A stretch of 64,000 bases of DNA, from the NCBI RefSeq assembly GCF_031143425.1, contig NC_090438.1, positions 755,869,823 through 755,933,822 on the forward strand. Reading direction: 5' to 3'. The notes beneath the pieces are model-generated. The model saw nothing but the letters and a program-made list of their open reading frames with translations, searched no databases and was not told where the DNA came from. Below, piece by piece: positions 24,262 through 37,054 of this stretch (position 1 is the first letter of the stretch; each line of letters opens with the position of its first letter). The position numbers were made by a program, and so were the translations under genes. Source of the DNA: Pleurodeles waltl (Eukaryota > Chordata > Amphibia > Caudata > Salamandridae).

Positions 24262-25840
24262 TCAAATAATTTCTTAAGCGCACTACTCACCCGGTAGGGT
24301 CTCAAGGCACTGGGGGGGGATCCGGTTACTGCTCAAAAAAACATGTTTTTTGGGTGATTTCTGAAGGTTAGGAGGTCCTGGGTCTTGTGTAGGTTGGTGG
24401 GGAGGGAGTTCCAGGTCTTGGCGGCGAGGTGGGAGAAGGGTCTGCTGCCGGAGGTGGTGCGATTGATGCGGGGACTGTAGCGAGGGCGAGGTCTGCGGAG
24501 CGGAGCTGTCGAGTTGGTACGTGGAAGTTAACTCGTTCATTGAGGTAGGCCGGTCCAGTGTCGTGGAGGGCTTTGTGAGCATGGACAAGGATTTTCAAAA
24601 TGATCCTTATGTTGATGGGCAGCCAGTGTAGGGATCTGAGGTGGGTGGATATGTGTTCGTAGCGAGGAAGGTTGAGGATGAGACGTGCGACTGCGTTCTG
24701 GATTCGCTGGAGTTTTCTTTGAAGCTTGGCTGTAGTCCCTGCATAGAGGGTGTTGCCGTAGTCCAGTCTGCTGCTTATGAGGGCGTGGGTGACTGTTCTT
24801 CTTGTTTCTAAAGGGATCCATTTAAAAGTCTTGCGTAGCATGCGAAGGGTGTTGAAGCAGGAGGATGATATGGCGTTGATTTGCTGGGTCATGGAGAGAG
24901 ACGAGTCCAGTATGATGCCAAGGTTGCATGCGTGGGTGGTCGATTTTGGGGGTGGTCCGAGGGTGGTGGGCCACCAAGAGTCATTCCATGCTGCCTTCTT
25001 GGGGCCGAAGATGATGATCTCTGTTTTGTCTGAGTTCAATTTGAGGTGGCTTGCTGACATCCAGTTGGCGATGTCGAGGAGTCCAGCGTGCAGTTTAATC
25101 TTCGCGGTGGCAGGGTTCCTAGTGAGGGAGATGATGAGCTGGGTGTCGTCAGCGTATGAAATGATGGCGATGTCGTGTGGGCGGAGGATGTTGGCGAGAG
25201 GAGCCATGTAGATGTTGAAGAGGGTGGGGCTGAGGGAGGATCCTTGGGGGACCCCACAGATGATCCTGGTGGGTGTAGACCAGAAAGGAGGGAGGCAAAC
25301 TCTTTGGGTTCTTTCGGAGAGGAAGGAGGTGAGCCAGTTCAGGGCTTTGTGGCAAATTCCAGCGTCGAAAAGGTGTGCAAGGAGGGTTGGGTGGCACACA
25401 GTGTCAAAAGCTGCAGAGAGGTCTAGGAGGATGAGGGCGACGGTCTCGCCCTTGTCCAATCTGGTCCTGATGTCGTCTGTGCAGGCGATGAGGGCTGTCT
25501 CAGTGCTGTGGTTCCTGCGGAATCCAGACTAGAGATGCGATTCGGTGCTGTGTCAGTTTTGAGCTTCCACAAAAGTGGTGAGCTCTGAGTTCATATGCTT
25601 CTCCAAGATTTTGGAGAAGGTGGGCAGCATTGAGATTGGTCTGACATTGGACCAGCTACTGGGGTCAAGGTTTGGTGTCTTGAAAACAGCATAACCATAG
25701 CATGCTTCCAAGAGCATGGAAGAGATCCCTCTTGCAAAGATGAATTAAGCAGACCGATCATGATTGGAAGTAAACCTGGGTTCAGAAGAATAATTTTGGA
25801 TGGTGGAAGAGGATCTCGCGGAGACCCTGATTTAATTGAC
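24262..25840 (-). pseudogene. CR1/L2-like LINE reverse transcriptase, younger copy
   Basis: The longest frame is 25459-24368 (363 codons). Upstream in a continuing frame, 25670-25515 gives NVRPISMLPTFSKILEKHM and SGFRRNHSTETAL, the RT fingers, interrupted by two stops. Within the long frame are LILLDLSAAFDTV (motif A), GVPQGSSLSP (motif B), SYADDTQL (intact YADD catalytic pair, about 25155) and SSRLDYGNTLY with LQRIQNAVARLIL (thumb). Near 24485 a frameshift moves the conserved SGSRPFSHLAAKTWNSLP tail into the neighbouring frame. The 3' end is an AATCAATCAAAT run at 24256-24270, typical of an L2-type tail. The endonuclease and ORF1 are absent, as in a 5'-truncated insertion. It would reverse transcribe element RNA at a nick. 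The copy is dead but young compared with its neighbour. Confidence 0.9.
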
Positions 25841-26167
25841 TAAAGTAAAGTCAAAAACTGAGCAGTGTCTAGCAGAGACAAGGACTCCATTTTAGGAGCA
25901 GCTAATGGTGTGTTGGGTGTGTGTTATTCACTGCTTGAGGCATGATCCCAAGCGCTAATATTCGGGGAAATGTAGGCAGTCTGCCCTGCAGCCAAGTGTA
26001 CCTTTTCCAAGTGAAGCTGAATATCATCCACTTTTTAACAAAAAAATGTGCCAGCTCTTTGCATGGAGCTAGAGACAATGAGGGCACTGGCGATGTTGAA
26101 TTTGGCCAGAAAGTTCCAATTTTAAGAATGTGATGTTATCCTTGGCATTAGAGAATGTACTTTGGCA

Positions 26168-26620
26168 TATAAGGTTGTACTTGGGATTTGGATGCTGTTT
26201 TCACAAGAAAACTATTTGTCCTCTTGACGCTTGACTACTTTCACCTTTGAACTTCACCCCAAATTTGAATGTGCAATTAACCCAGACGTATGGCTTTTGC
26301 CTATGCAAGTAGTGAGAGTTGGGCTTGGACACAATGTACGTCTAATTTATTTTATTGTTAAAAATCAGCAGGTCGTTGATTCTGACCCATATGTGCGGTC
26401 CTCACTGGGAGCCAATAGGTCGGAAGATTTTAACAAGGCTATGGAACGTGATATGGAAGATTTAACCTCCTCTTGAAAAGAGGGATTTAGCCATATAAAA
26501 CAAAGAATGTATGTAGGGATGGAAATCGAGACATGGGATATTAGAAAGATGGAGTATCAGGCTATGAGCAACCTTCCCACGTCTGCCACATGCCAATCCA
26601 GCAAGTCTATGTTCCGAAAC
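26168..26620. repeat. Dispersed repeat, copy B
   Basis: It carries ACTTGGGATTTGG, CAGCAGGTCGTTGATTCTGA, GAAAAGAGG and GACATGGGATATTA in the same order as copies A and C. It is intermediate in divergence. Confidence 0.65.
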
Positions 26621-27194
26621 CCAGATAAACCGCCCACCTCTCTCTATAAGCCATGAATAGATGTAGAATTTAAAGCTAAGCAGGATCATGGCTGATGGTG
26701 GAGAAGACGGCACTATTTGGCATACAATGTCTTAGACTGGTGCAAAACATTGTTCCTAGATGCTGACATTGTACCTTGAATGTGAGACAATGGCTGGGTT
26801 TGTGAAGTTTTATTTGAGAATATGAAGCCAGAATAGGGCCTATGACGCAACAGTTGGTCATATGAGTGAGCACCTAGACATAGGGGCCTGTTCTTGCCCC
26901 CCATCTAATGCTGGTCTTGGACATGAGGACATGTCTTGATAGTTGCATGTCAAAATATAATATACTTAAATATTCTCTGACATAAATGTTTCTCCTAAAT
27001 ATTGGTTAAAAAAATATCATCCCGTTTGGTGTAAAATTTGATTTCAACTATCTACAGTGTGCTTATTTACTGATATAAATAAATATTGTGGGAGCATAAG
27101 ATGATAGCTTTATCTTGGAACAGTGGATGCTCTGCACGTGCAGTGTCTGGGCCTTTGAAACTGTCTTTTGGCAGGAAAGTATCCACCGTGATAT

Positions 27195-27570
27195 GTGAGG
27201 TTCCACCTAAGACTTGGATTTTGTGTTGTTATCACTATATCACCAAATGTCATCTTGATACATAGCTCTATTCATCTTTGATATTCAAGCCCAATTAAAA
27301 TGTGACATTAATTCTGGCACATAGACTTGTTAACATTAGACAGATGGTTGATTCTGAGCCATATCTCTTGTCCTCACTCAGGCCTCTAAAAAAGAGGTAC
27401 AGTAGTATATTATATAAAAGAAACTATGTGCACAGTTTCCGTGGAATTGGAGACATGAGGTATTGACAGAGGTCCCACATGTAATCTGTATGAGCACCTT
27501 TTCCACTCCTGCCACTCCCAATGCAGCTATTGCAGTTGCATACAGGTAAATGGCAAATAAAGGAGATGGA
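27195..27570. repeat. Dispersed repeat, copy C
   Basis: It carries ACTTGGATTTTG, AGATGGTTGATTCTGAGCC, AAAGAGG and GACATGAGGTATTGA in the same order as copies A and B, shortened in the middle. Confidence 0.6.
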
Positions 27571-27910
27571 AACCTTTAAGATCCATATCTCCACTGTGTG
27601 CTTCCCACCCGCTGGCCCCTAAGCTGCTTTTCTGTCTGCGTGCCAAGCCTTTTCATCTTCTCTGGATGCCATGAATAACTAGATAATTGTAAGTGTAATT
27701 GAAGCAAATATTTTATTCCAGTGTTAGGAATATGGTTCATTTTATCGAGCACAGGGTCCTGTTGTGGGTTAACTTTTATCCTTCACATACGTTTTACATA
27801 AGCAAGAAGAGTCTTCCACTTGTTCCATTCATTTATTTCTGCCCCTTCACTTACTTACTACTGTAAAAAATGCCTTTTGCACTTGAGTGCGTTGGGTGTT
27901 TTGCATCTAA

Positions 27911-28409
27911 GGGGCCTCTTTATAGGCCCCTAGCACCACTTGCGCCACATTAATGTCATTTATTTTTATGTTAATGTGGCCCAATGAGGCCAAAATCCCC
28001 ATGCCATATTTACAGAGAGGCACAATGCATGCATTGCGCCACTCTCTAACCCTTTGCGCTACATTATGCCTGCGCCAGGCATAATGTATGCAAAGGGGGC
28101 ATTCCACAGTTAGGGAAGCGGGAAAAAAATGGCTTGCGCCATTTTTTACCCCACTTTGTTCCTGCTCAAGAGCAGGCGTTAAAAGGGGACTTCCATTGCT
28201 TAGAATGGACCCCTATGTACTCTGCAGGAGTAGCGACAAAATACTCCTGCAGAGTACATCAATAGCGTCATTAAAAAATACACTATTGCCTCCTATCCTG
28301 CGCCATATTGTGAATACGGTGCACACATGGAAGTGGTAGGGGGTTGCTAAAGGGCGCAGGGAAAGTGGCGCTGCACATGGTGCAGTGCCACTTTCCATAA
28401 CTCTGGCCC
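27911..28409. mobile_element. Harbinger-type MITE (499 bp) with TAA duplication
   Basis: TAA at 27908-27910 and TAA at 28410-28412 flank the block. The right end CTCTGGCCC pairs imperfectly with the left GGGGCCTCT. The interior has strong palindromes: TACTCTGCAGGAGT with ACTCCTGCAGAGTA, GCATAATG arms near 28060-28090, and AAAGTGGCGCTGCAC with GTGCAGTGCCACTTT. There is no coding capacity. Confidence 0.85.
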
Positions 28410-28412
28410 TAA

Positions 28413-31186
28413 GTATGTTGTCCATCCCTCGATTAGTTCACTTATGTATAGTTTTGATTGGTTAGTCTGGGTCTATAGAGGTTGTGATGTTTTTATCTGG
28501 GTGAATAGATATGCATGAGTCAGTATGCTTAGCCATACAGTGCTTCCATACAGTAACTGATCATGTGACAAATTACCAGCAATGCGTGCTCATGTGATGT
28601 CATATTCATTCAATATTTGAGGTAGTTTGAAATAGGTCCTCTTTGACGGAGGTGTTGGAATTTGTAAGGGAACGAACCAAGGAAATTTCTGATGAATTTT
28701 TTCACCAAGAACAAAATCAAGGCTTATTTTCAAACACTACCCGAATCCCCTTTCACAATTATTAGTAGAGGCATTCCGGGCTTCTAGTATTATATCTGAA
28801 CTGGCAGAGCAACCATTTGGGGTAGTAAATTGCTGCTGGTGGGAGATACGGAATACCAGTTACCAGTAAATTGGATTGTCTACACCCATGAAGATGGTTA
28901 GACATTCTTCTGTTACAGGCCTGATGTGATTTATGAAATGGACCAGGATAAGACATCTCCCATTCTTGAAATGCGACAATGCGGTGAAGTGTAGGCATGT
29001 AAAGACAAATATGTAGACACTCGAAATGGTCCAACTGGTATTCTTTCAAACAGCCACTCAAATACTGTATATGGTTATGAAAATATTCAGGTTGCTATTC
29101 TACTATTGTGGGAAAGGTGGAACACCCTTTACTGTTAGTCAAATAGCACTGATAGTCGGTGCACAAATGAGGGACAGTGAGCACTTCTACAGTTCTGAAG
29201 AACATGAGCAACTGGTTGCAATTGGAGATGTTTACATTTAAGATGTGCCTCTTTATAAACCACGTGATTTTTTCGGCACATTGAGATTGGACATAATTGT
29301 CTACTGTGAATCCAGTAGCCAGAACGTCCTTTTGTGAATTTCAAAGGTCCCCCATACACAAATGAGAGTAGACCATTTAACATGGAACCTGAGGGACCCG
29401 CCTCACTTTGATTTTGTTTTTTAGCAGGCTCGGGGCGCGGAGCAAAGCCGACCCATTGAATTGGACTCAGAGTTTCAGCCCAGAAGTCGGTTTTAGAGAG
29501 TGCACCACATGGATTGAGGTATAGTAGTGCCTGATAAAAGGGACGACTAACATGTTAGTGAGCAGCGTCAGCAGCATGAGGGTAAGAAGTGAGACTTCAC
29601 ATAACACACAAGACCTCCACTAAAAGAAGAACACTCTGTGCCACATTATGTAAATGGTGCACTGTCCTTGTTTGCACCAAAGCTACCTATAACTAGGTGC
29701 GCCGGGCGAAAAGAAGTAATGTGCTATTCCACGGACGATGTGAACTCAAGGCCGCCCAATGTGTAGCACATTAGTGGAATGTCATCCACATTTCACAGTG
29801 CAGGTTGCATATGGCCCATTTTACAAAGGAGGATAGACATCTACCTGCATGCGAGTGCAGTGAATGACGGCACCCACCTGCAGAGATGTCCCTTTGCCCA
29901 TTTCAGAGAGCACCCCTGGAGAGTGCACTCACTGTGTGCCACCTCTTTGTGCTACACAGTCAGTGCTCCTTTGGTGGTTTCTTAGCATCTGCATCTGTTT
30001 GTCTACTATGACTTCGAAATAAAGTATTTCACTGTGCATGGGGCCATACCCCCATGTAAATGATGGAAAGTCCATTGGGATTGTGCTGGTGCTATGTGTG
30101 TGCGGGTGTGATCTGTATTACAGAAGGGTCTGGACAAGCATGTGGCACCCCTTCCATAATATAAAGTGCCAAAGGAGTTCAGAAAATGGGCGCACGCATG
30201 TGTCGCATCCCTTCCGGAGGCACTTTATGTTGTATGGGCCGAGATGAGTTGAAAATGAGGCTGGACAGGGGAAGACGTTTTGTGTCACGTAACAGGCATG
30301 ACATTTGTGCCATTATTGACCTGCGCCTGACATAAAGGAGCAATTTGCCTGGGAATTCTTCCGATTTTCTCCTGCTTGGGATAGGAGTGAAACTGAGCAA
30401 ACCCTTCGCTTCAGTTTTGTGACTCAGATACATTTTTATGGGGGTGACTCCCTTTTTGGGTGCTTGTCTCTTTTACCCCACCTTTCTTTCAGCACCTAGA
30501 TTTTCCGTTTGCAAATAGGGTTCTTTTAATTCGTAACCACTTCATTTATCTGTATCGCACCGTCATTCACCAGTCTAATAATATTTACAAAACATTTTTG
30601 CACATGCATGTATTTAGTGCATATGTCAATCAAAAGTATGCCTGTTAGTGAATTTTTCACATTTTGCACAAGTAGCTGATACATTCTTTTTACTGCTTAC
30701 CCTTCAGGTGGCTTCCATTCAGCACAAGGTCTATCATTATCTGTGAGATATGGGAGACTGAAGACCCCCTCATGACATTCTGAAAGTGAGGGGATCATTT
30801 TGTGTTACACCACTTAAGCCTCCGCAATCTGCTTCTTCTCTTTCCACAGTGGAACAACCATGAGGAGAGCTTTTTTTTTCTGTTACATGGAGATTGTTGC
30901 AAAGCACTCTAGTCCACCGGACAGACAAAAACATATGAGTATGCAGTAGGGGATGAGAATTTGGACCTGTTTTAAACACACAAGAACCCTAAGCAAAGGA
31001 AGAATGTTTAGGTAGTGCACATGAGCTGATCTCAGAAGCGGGTCTGCTTTAAGCTTGACTTGTCTGCCTGCGTCAAGTCAACATACCTATAGCTCACAAA
31101 ATATATTTAAGCGTTTTTTCTGTCTCGCACAGGAGCAGTTCACAGTGTAATTGGATTAACACCTTGGCTCCATTTTTGTGAATTAA
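28413..31186. other. No assignable gene; one unidentified near-open stretch
   Basis: Most of this region shows nothing. On the plus strand, from about 28827 to 29136, one frame is open for about 100 codons except for two TAG codons. It reads like protein (Trp, Tyr, Cys and Asp-rich, with NWIVYTHEDG and RPDVIYEMDQ). I cannot assign it to a family. A less certain GC-rich block at 29630-30240 with GTGCACC/GGCACTTTAT-like words may be an old MITE, but no termini were found. Confidence 0.35.
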
Positions 31187-32003
31187 GTTAATGTATGTAG
31201 AGGAGGGTGTGGTTTGGCCCCGGAGAAGATGACGGTGCGTCACTGAGGGTCCGAGGTACGGTGAGCGAAGTGGCTTCTGTGGTGGGGCTTCGTCCAGTCG
31301 GATGTTTCTCCTAGCAGAGTTCCCGCATTTTTAAGGTGGGGCGAAGTGGCGCCTGGGCTTTGTTCTCGAATGGAGACGCGGAGATGGTGTTTCTGCGGGC
31401 AGTTAAAACAACAAAAGACTTACAAGTACGAACTCAACAAGTTTTTATACTTTCAGTTCTCCCTACTGACATTTACAATTCACATCAGTTAAAGGAAGTA
31501 ATTCAAGCTTTTATTATCTGCTAAATTATTTTGCCTCGTTTTATTCGACTTCAGTATATTTCAGGAATTCTTGCTGTTTTCCTAAACATACAACCTCCCA
31601 TCAAACAAACTGTTTTTCTCACTCATGTCTAACTTTCAATTGATGTGAAACTTTATAGTTAACTTATATAGATACTCTGATTCATATACATTTTATTATT
31701 TTCACTCTTGCCTCCGAGTGATGCATTATGACCATAAATGTGAACTCATGACATTTTCTCTAACAAGACATTTCTCAGTATACATTTGAATACATTGATT
31801 ACATCTAATATCTGCTTTTTTTAATGATCCTCCTCAACTGAATTATTTCATTTATATATGCTGGATTTCTGCCTGATATACTTTCAAATTTCTGACCTGA
31901 CAGGCTCTGGAGTTTTGACCTTTTATAGGCGGACTAAGCAATTACAAATATTTCTATAAAATACATGCAGGTAGGCTCTTTTGCCCCCTCATCACTTCTC
32001 AAA

Positions 32004-32875
32004 ATGGATGATTATTTGCTACAAAAGTTACCCAATGTGTCTTCTTCCTCAACTCCTCCCACTAATCCCTCATCGAAAACTGGGAAGGCATCTACGAAAA
32101 GACTAAAGAAAGATGCACCACTTCCTAATAAGTCCTCACCTAACACCTCCTTTGATTTATTGTTAGAGGAAATAAGAGCTTTGCAGCCCTTCTTGGAGGA
32201 AACAAATTCCAAATTACAGAATCTTTCCTGCAGGTGGAATCTTATTTAAGAAAGGATGTCTAATGTACAACAACAAATCTCCAACTTAAAAGACACTCCC
32301 TCCAAATTAGACTCTATTCAAGACCAGGTAATTACTCTACACAAGCAAGTTTAAGATATTGAAAATCACAACAAGAGAAATAACATACACATTTATAGCC
32401 TACATGAAGGCATAGAAGGAACAAACCCCATTTCTTTCTTCAAAACTTTCTTACCACAGATCTTACAATTGCTTGGAGACTCAACACTTTACCTACAATG
32501 TGTACATAGACTAGGCCATCCCTCTAAATTTCTGAACACTTCTAAACAACCTTGAGGAGTTATTTTGTACTTTCTGGAGCTCTCCCGATTGATGAAGATA
32601 ATCTAAGCTGCCACACAAATTAAACATATTTCTTGGTCTGGTCATTTTCTTCTTTTCTCCCAGGACTATGTGAAAAGCACCACAGACAGACAAATAGGCT
32701 TTTTAAGCATGGGACCAATGCTACGATTGGACTTTTCCACCCTTGCTTTTTCAAAGTTACTTATAACAATAACACAACGACATACGGGGATCCATCCCGC
32801 ATAAGAGATTTTCTTGCATCTCACAATGTAGCAAATATGGATGTCTCTACATCAGGTCGTTTGCCAAAATAAGGA
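32004..32875 (+). pseudogene. L1-like ORF1 (RNA-binding chaperone), decayed
   Basis: The ATG at 32004 is preferred over 31965 because the sequence from MDDYLLQ onward has the charged, Ser/Pro-rich N-terminus usual for L1 ORF1. The frame is open to 32249, with a coiled-coil-prone LLLEEIRALQPFLEET segment. Positions 32355-32480 then read DIENHNKRNNIHIYSLHEG. This matches the L1 ORF1 RNA-recognition motif start (E-N-x-x-R-R-N-N). A C-terminal basic portion follows at 32630-32870. At least three stops or frameshifts interrupt it. The protein would coat L1 RNA in the cytoplasm. Confidence 0.75.
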
Positions 32876-33410
32876 TAATGGTCATGTTTTCTCTTTCTTT
32901 CCTTTCACATTTGCTCATCTTCTATCTTCAAGCAGAGTTTGCTGGAATAACTTATTACTGGTATTACTTCCTTTTGCGGTGTTGGCTTAACTAATATTCT
33001 TTTTTTTTTACAGAGTCAACATTGTGATGTCACACACTCCTGTCTCCTGTTACATGTATATTGGCCTTTATTTGTCCCCCTCCCTCCTGACGTCCGGTCT
33101 TCTCATGTGGTCTACCCCCCATCTCTCTTAACAATATACATTGGTAAGTCTTCTTTTATTGTTATATTTTCTGTTTCATACAGTTTTGTTTCTCTCATCT
33201 CATCTTATCCTTTCTTTTCTACCTTAGTGATCTATTCCTATCATTCCTATCCTCACTTTTTTCCTCTAATATTCTTTCATAATTATTATACTTCATACAC
33301 CTTCATATCTATACAATTATGATCTTCCTATCATATGTCAGATTATTTACTATATTATACGTTTTTTACAAAGGTAGATCTGATTGTATCAAATACATTG
33401 TCCTTTTTAA

Positions 33411-33514
33411 ATGGCCCTGACATGCATTTCTTGGAATGTCAGGGGTTTAAACTACCCTATTAGGTGACAAAGAGTTTTTGGTCATTTCTCAAAACTTAAC
33501 ACACAAATTGCCCT
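33411..33514 (+). pseudogene. L1-like ORF2 start, cut by provirus
   Basis: The ATG at 33411 opens MALTCISWNVRGLNYPIR, the conserved first strand of the L1 endonuclease, where the Asn of WNVRG is catalytic. A TGA follows at codon 19. The frame then continues through QIAL to the CCCT at 33511-33514, where the provirus begins. Joining to 47082 restores L-K-E-A-H-L, the next conserved endonuclease box, in which the Glu is catalytic. Confidence 0.85.
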
Positions 33515-35031
33515 TGCTAGCGTGCCCGGTCCTTAATAAGTAAACTTACAAAGGAACGCGTCTAGGTCGATGAACCTTTTGAATCGCATGGAATATCCTA
33601 GTCATTTAGTAACCAGTGTCCATCAACAATCAATTACACAAATCATTAATCAGCAGTTAATAACATCAACATACATGAATAACCACAACTCAATATACGT
33701 TTTAGTAATTTTATTTCCCTATTGGTTACAACACTAATTCATGGGATTAATTCAAACTTGATTAAATCAACTCAAGATTAATTCATTAGTGACCACCAAT
33801 AACATAATCCAATAAGAAATCGATAAATCATGCATTCTAATGCTTCAGCATAAGTCAACATATGAATCAAAAGTGAATAAGACAACATGAGTAGCAGAGT
33901 TCAGCAAATCAGTCCGTTATACATTTGTCACTCTATAGGTCAACGTCTCAGAATAGTAACCCTGCCTAACCCAGATGAGCATCAGCATGTGGGACTTCAT
34001 GCAAAAACATTTTAGAACATGAATTTGGAAAAACATCTAACTTAAGATAAAAAAACTATTTAGACAGCGCAGTTGGTACCTAGAAGGAAAAGGCACAAAA
34101 GGTGATTCAGTCACATTGTCATAGCTACCTATCCACGGTATGGATCAGCAACAAAGTCAGTCTTCGTCTTCAGGTCATCAATCGATCAGCATCGCATCAG
34201 GCTTTTAAGAGCATGAGCCCAATAACAAAGTCTCTATCTCTTCTCCCCAAATATCGCATCAAATTCGGCAAAGGTCTCTCCTCGATCATCTGCCCCTAAC
34301 ATCTGAACTCCCCCTTCTGTCACGTTATTATATCTAAGTCACACAGACTATCCCCTAATTCCTAACTGGTCAGTTAATTACCAGTTATGACTCTATCCAA
34401 TAATCTTAGTTTTTCAAATCTATGAATTCTAAGATTACACAGTTCTCAAGGTGTTGATTGGTTCACTGTACAATGTTCTCATCATCCGGCTCATCAGGTA
34501 TAAAAAATGTTGCATCTTCTTCTCCAGTCAGTGTCTCCGTTGTTCGAATCCTGGGAAAGTACATCTAGTCTGCTTTACACAGTCCTTGATACAAAATTGA
34601 TTCCATTGTCTCCTGCTCGTCGGTTCATCGCAGAGAATTCTAGCTAAGCAGATTTTATTAAACAACAAGCGGTTCATGGTCAGTTCAGCACATTAGCTTT
34701 TCTACATTGCGCGTTAATATTCAGCTTCTGCACAAGGCCTGGCAAAACTAGGCCACAACTTTGGCAAAGCTAGCTCTATAATATAATGCAAAACATATGT
34801 TATATATCTCAATATGACATATTACTACATTATTTTAATATATTTTCAGTATTACAAATACGTTAGCTGTTCTTTTAATATAATTCGTGACTCTTGGTGA
34901 CCACTCTCCATGCAAATTTTCAAATGTGCACATTAATTCTCTACATTATTTATTTCTACATTTTTTTTAGTTTGTTATTCAAAATGCAAAGACACTCTTA
35001 ATATTTTCTAATTAACATATCTGCTTTAGCG
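33515..35031 (-). repeat. Provirus 3' LTR
   Basis: About 1517 bp. It begins on the plus strand with TGCTAGCG and ends TTTAGCG, where the other LTR ends TTTAGCA. The many substitutions and small indels against the 5' LTR show that the insertion is not recent. Confidence 0.93.
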
Positions 35032-35032
35032 A

Positions 35033-35042
35033 TCCCTCCTCT
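35033..35042 (-). other. Polypurine tract
   Basis: The minus strand reads AGAGGAGGGA immediately before the start of the 3' LTR. This is the expected site of plus-strand DNA priming. Confidence 0.8.
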
Positions 35043-35049
35043 GATGACT

Positions 35050-36634
35050 GAATATGCCATCACACTACTTTTACCCTCAACAGTTTCATAATTCTATTTC
35101 CTCAATATTTTGTCTCCTTCTCAAATCTTCCCTATAAATTATTTCTCTGCTTCGTTCTTACCTCCTCTGATTATTTTTAGACCTTCTCAATTTAATCTTT
35201 TGACACAATTACATGAACCCCATAATCCTAATCTGCAAGCAATAACAATTAATGTTCCCTGTATGATTTTTAATAATACCCCATTCTAAATGTTACTAAG
35301 CCAATTTCCCACTGAAGCAAATCCATTTCCAACCTTTTCCCAAACATCTGGTTCCTTCAATTCCTTTAAATCCTTACTTTAGTCAGTCAGGTTATTAAGT
35401 AAGTCTCTTATGTCTTTACTATTGTTAGGTATGTAAGAACAACAGTGCCTAGAGGTAATCATTTTACAGACCCCACGATTTTGAAGCGTCATAGCTCTAT
35501 CCACAGCTAATTCAGCATTTATCATAAGAATTGCCTGTAAAATTTGTCAGCATGTTATCCACAATGGTAGACAACTTTCGTATCTTGATCAAATTCAGGA
35601 TGGCTCCCAGTGAAGGAATCACTGCACCAAATATATCTCCCACAACTGCAGAAGAGGATTCCCTCCTCTGTCGCTTATAATTCAGTCAATTTCAGAAACT
35701 TATTTAAGTTATCTATCTGATAAATCTTTGGGAAAACTATCCCCAAATAACATGTCCCATACCATCCTCTTGGAAGACAGTAATAAGCATTAAGTCCACA
35801 AATATAATATATGCCAGGAATTGCAGGGTCCTGACCATTCAGTATAAAAGTCCATTTACTCTGAAACAAAAACACATGCCTACATTCACTCGTTCCCACA
35901 AATAAAGTGTCAGTGCGTGATTTTGGCCTATATATACACAAAGCTTTCCTAAGGGTAATGCATCTAATGCTAATTTCCCTTGCGTTTTAATAACAGTGTA
36001 AGCATAATCATTCTTATAAGTCCTTTTCTCTAACCCTTTTTTTAGTTTTTCTTTTAATGCCTTTCTCCTGTCATCAGTATGCCCTATGAAGCTCTTCTCT
36101 AAAGTTGTAAGCAAGCATGTGAGGTTGTTCTTGTGCGCATATGCAGTTCCAAATGTTAGTGTAGGCTCAAAGAATCCTCTAACTAATACTATATCATGAT
36201 CCTTAGCTACTCTACTCAAATATCTAATAATAGGAACAAACGAAAACACCAAGTCATAGAATAAAAATACTGTATATACTATTGATTATAGAACCTTGTT
36301 AGTAGCTGATGAAGGAATTCGCGTACACACAAGACAATCCCTTACATCCATTTGTCGTCCCAACATATTCACTCAACAAGCGATAGAAAACATTAGAAGA
36401 AAGCTCTCCTTGGGCATCAGTATAATCATGCAAATACTTCTCATCTAACTTAAACTTCTCTTAAGCTGTTAGTGTAGTAGTTTCAGAAGCAGAAGTACGA
36501 TTGGCTCCTTTCACATCAAGAACAGACATTCCCACAATCATCACTATAAACAGAATCCCACACATAATCGCCAATCCAACACTCATATATTTACAGCGCT
36601 TAGCATTTCTAACTTGATTATTCAACTCAGCCAT
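35050..36634 (-). pseudogene. Provirus env-like remnant
   Basis: A minus-strand ATG at 36634 opens 57 codons with a strongly hydrophobic stretch (GLAIMCGILFIVMIVGM), suggesting a signal or anchor segment. A stop follows at 36461. Further frames at 36252-35839 and 35941-35675 lie in the surface-protein position. Around 35690-35600 is an R-Q-R-R cluster followed by a hydrophobic, Gly/Ala-rich run, compatible with a cleavage site and fusion segment. At 35432-35470 a Cys followed after seven residues by Cys-Cys resembles the CX6CC motif of gamma-type transmembrane subunits. All parts are frame-broken. Confidence 0.5.
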
Positions 36635-37054
36635 GATCTATAAAAAATCAGAAGGCAAAAGTAACTCTTATATAAAGTGCAGTAAAAATCAAAAATAAGG
36701 AAAAATTCTTCTCTCACAGTTCAGTCTCACATTCAGGAACCCTTTTCCTTTGTCAGAATCGATTAGCAGCTTGTCACATCTGGGTTAATGTCAAATCAGG
36801 TTATCAATGTCTCTTACAGTTTGTTTTCAACAGTCTCTATTTTGATGTTTCACAGATTGGTTCAACAATTCAGCTCCTTGTTCACTTTCAGGTTACATCA
36901 AAGTACTGACTCAGAACCTCTCTATCAAAACAAAAGGACATAAACTTGTGTTGCCATTCGTTAGTAGTTGCATACACCCATTCAGGACCTGCGTTATGTC
37001 GACTTGCTATTCTGTTTCTTTTCAATTTTCGATCACCACTTAGCTCTCCTTCAC

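Noticed and set aside
24777..25211. 144-codon plus-strand frame
   Set aside because: It is antisense to an unambiguous LINE reverse transcriptase with intact motifs on the minus strand.
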